Shown: positions 63,081 through 64,000 of the stretch, piece after piece
Layout of the letters: each line of letters starts with the position of its first letter
How positions within the stretch are numbered: position 1 is the first letter of the stretch
NCBI GenBank assembly: GCA_910578385.1
Contig: CAJTQV010000013.1
Coordinates: 1 to 64,000 of the forward strand
DNA from: an uncultured Muribaculaceae bacterium
Lineage (GTDB): Bacteria > Bacteroidota > Bacteroidia > Bacteroidales > Muribaculaceae
Reading direction: 5' to 3'
Length of the DNA stretch: 64,000 bases
Program-made: the position numbers and the translations under genes
Notes under the pieces: generated by a model
Told to the model about the DNA's origin: nothing
The model's input: the letters and a program-made list of their open reading frames with translations, nothing else
Databases searched by the model: none

Positions 63081-64000
63081 ATGTTATCTTTAGATATACC
63101 ACTCGTTTCATATATTCTGCTCGCTGTGGCGGTATTGGCCGTCTCGGCGGCGTACTTCTACGGCCTGCGTGCATATTCGCGTGCCGCGCGTTTCTCATGT
63201 CCGGAGCTGCCGGATAATGACCCGGACTCGTGCCCGAAAGCCTCTGTGATAGTCTACAGCCAGAGCGACGAGGATATCCTCGAAGCCACGGTTGCAGCCA
63301 TTATGGAGCAGGATTATCCCGACTTCGAGGTTGTGGTGGTCTGTGACGCTTCGGCCAGTCAGGCCGAGACTATATCCGACAAGTTGACTGCGCTTTATGA
63401 CAACATACATGTGACATTCGTGCAGCCCGGCTCGCATAACCTTAGCCGCCGCAAGCTCGCGAACACCATCGGAATCAAGGCGGCCAAGGGTGAGGTGGTG
63501 GTCACTACTGTGGCCAACATCTCGATTCCTTCGGAGCGTTGGTTGCGCGGTCTGCTGGCACCTTTCTGCGGAGAGAGCGGACGGCATGTGGATGTTTCGC
63601 TCGGCTTGTCGAGGATTGACTTCAATGAGATGCGCGGACCCTGGAAATGGTACCGTCAGTTTGACTCGGTGCTCACCAATGCGCTCTGGGTAGGTTACGC
63701 GGCTGCGGGCAAACCCTATCGCGGCGATGGCTATAATCTTGCTTTCCGCCGCAGTGTGTTCTTTGCCCACAAGGGTTATGCCAAGACCATCAACCTGCAC
63801 AACGGCGACGATGATCTCTTCATCGACGAGATTTCGACCGGAGCCAACACCCGTGTGGTTGTCGATGGCGACAGCATACTGACCACCGAGTGGGGCGATT
63901 CGGCCAACCGTGTCTGGAGCATACGTAAGGCCCGCTACAGTTTCACGGCGCGATGGCTGCCCAAGGCACCTTTTGTCCGCTCGAATGTGATGATGGGACT
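63081..64000 (+). CDS. Membrane-anchored family 2 glycosyltransferase, C terminus outside window
   Basis: The frame opens at the ATG at 63081 and runs to the window end (306 codons) without a stop. An N-terminal membrane segment (IPLVSYILLAVAVLAVSAAY) precedes a GT-A domain: KASVIVYSQSDED, MEQDYPDFEVVVVCDAS and, near the end, a DDDLFIDE acidic motif (DXD-like). It is of the processive or lipid-linked GT2 type; substrate unknown. It diverges from the GH3-family gene. Confidence 0.85.
   Translation, partial: MLSLDIPLVSYILLAVAVLAVSAAYFYGLRAYSRAARFSCPELPDNDPDSCPKASVIVYSQSDEDILEATVAAIMEQDYPDFEVVVVCDASASQAETISDKLTALYDNIHVTFVQPGSHNLSRRKLANTIGIKAAKGEVVVTTVANISIPSERWLRGLLAPFCGESGRHVDVSLGLSRIDFNEMRGPWKWYRQFDSVLTNALWVGYAAAGKPYRGDGYNLAFRRSVFFAHKGYAKTINLHNGDDDLFIDEISTGANTRVVVDGDSILTTEWGDSANRVWSIRKARYSFTARWLPKAPFVRSNVMMG

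Noticed and set aside
62950..63198. N-terminal extension of the GH3-family protein
   Set aside because: The added 83 residues are low-complexity, cross an intergenic palindrome and overlap the divergent glycosyltransferase.
63195..63800. 201-codon minus-strand ORF
   Set aside because: Antisense to the glycosyltransferase, which has clear GT2 motifs and a membrane segment.

Overview
The window looks like a chromosomal segment of a gut Bacteroidales, most likely a member of the Muribaculaceae or a close relative; this is inference from gene content, not a database match. The evidence is many promoters of the Bacteroidetes type (TTTG, 19-20 bp, TAnnTTTG), type IX secretion-type C-terminal domains, a BspA-like leucine-rich repeat protein, tandem AAA-ATPase/PD-(D/E)XK proteins and a GH3-family protein. 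Most genes are on the minus strand.

Layout: (1) 1-52 is a tRNA-Asp cut by the window edge. (2) 278-12093 is a minus-strand pyrimidine operon, purF-like/carA/carB/pyrC/pyrK/pyrD/pyrF/pyrE/pyrB, encoding every step from bicarbonate and glutamine to UMP. Its PyrB carries a C-terminal zinc domain like that of PyrI. (3) 12226-15260 holds panB and, divergent from it, a WecA/MraY-type sugar-phosphate transferase and a CpsB-type phosphatase. (4) 15355-24863 is an accessory island: a Type I restriction-modification operon (hsdM, hsdS in two frames, hsdR), a secreted protein of unknown function and a DNA-binding-protein remnant with nine 12-bp repeats. hsdS is interrupted at an (AG)7 tract where one extra repeat unit would restore a full-length subunit. 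(5) 25014-35210 holds a GH13 amylase, leuS, an oligosaccharide flippase, an rdgB-type gene that runs in frame into a PorZ-like secreted protein, and an LRR protein. (6) 35334-38510 holds two mosaic AAA-ATPase/nuclease paralogues. (7) 38729-54191 is a 15-kb purine operon, purE/purL/purC/purM/purH/purD/folD/purB/purA/guaB/guaA. Ahead of purE lies a consensus promoter and about 230 nt of apparently structured RNA, next to a tRNA-Pro. (8) 54894-59687 holds an FNT channel, a Lys/His-rich secreted protein and a four-gene unit (beta-barrel, lipoprotein, LytS-type kinase, LytTR regulator). (9) 60040-64000 holds a UDP-sugar dehydrogenase, a GH3-family protein and a membrane glycosyltransferase that runs off the end.

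Together the two nucleotide operons supply nearly complete de novo UMP, AMP and GMP synthesis; purN/purT and purK are not seen here. The strongest candidates for new biology are the repeat-switched hsdS, the RdgB/PorZ-like dual reading frame, the structured purE leader and the PyrB-PyrI zinc-domain fusion. Structures and promoters were read by eye and no search was run.
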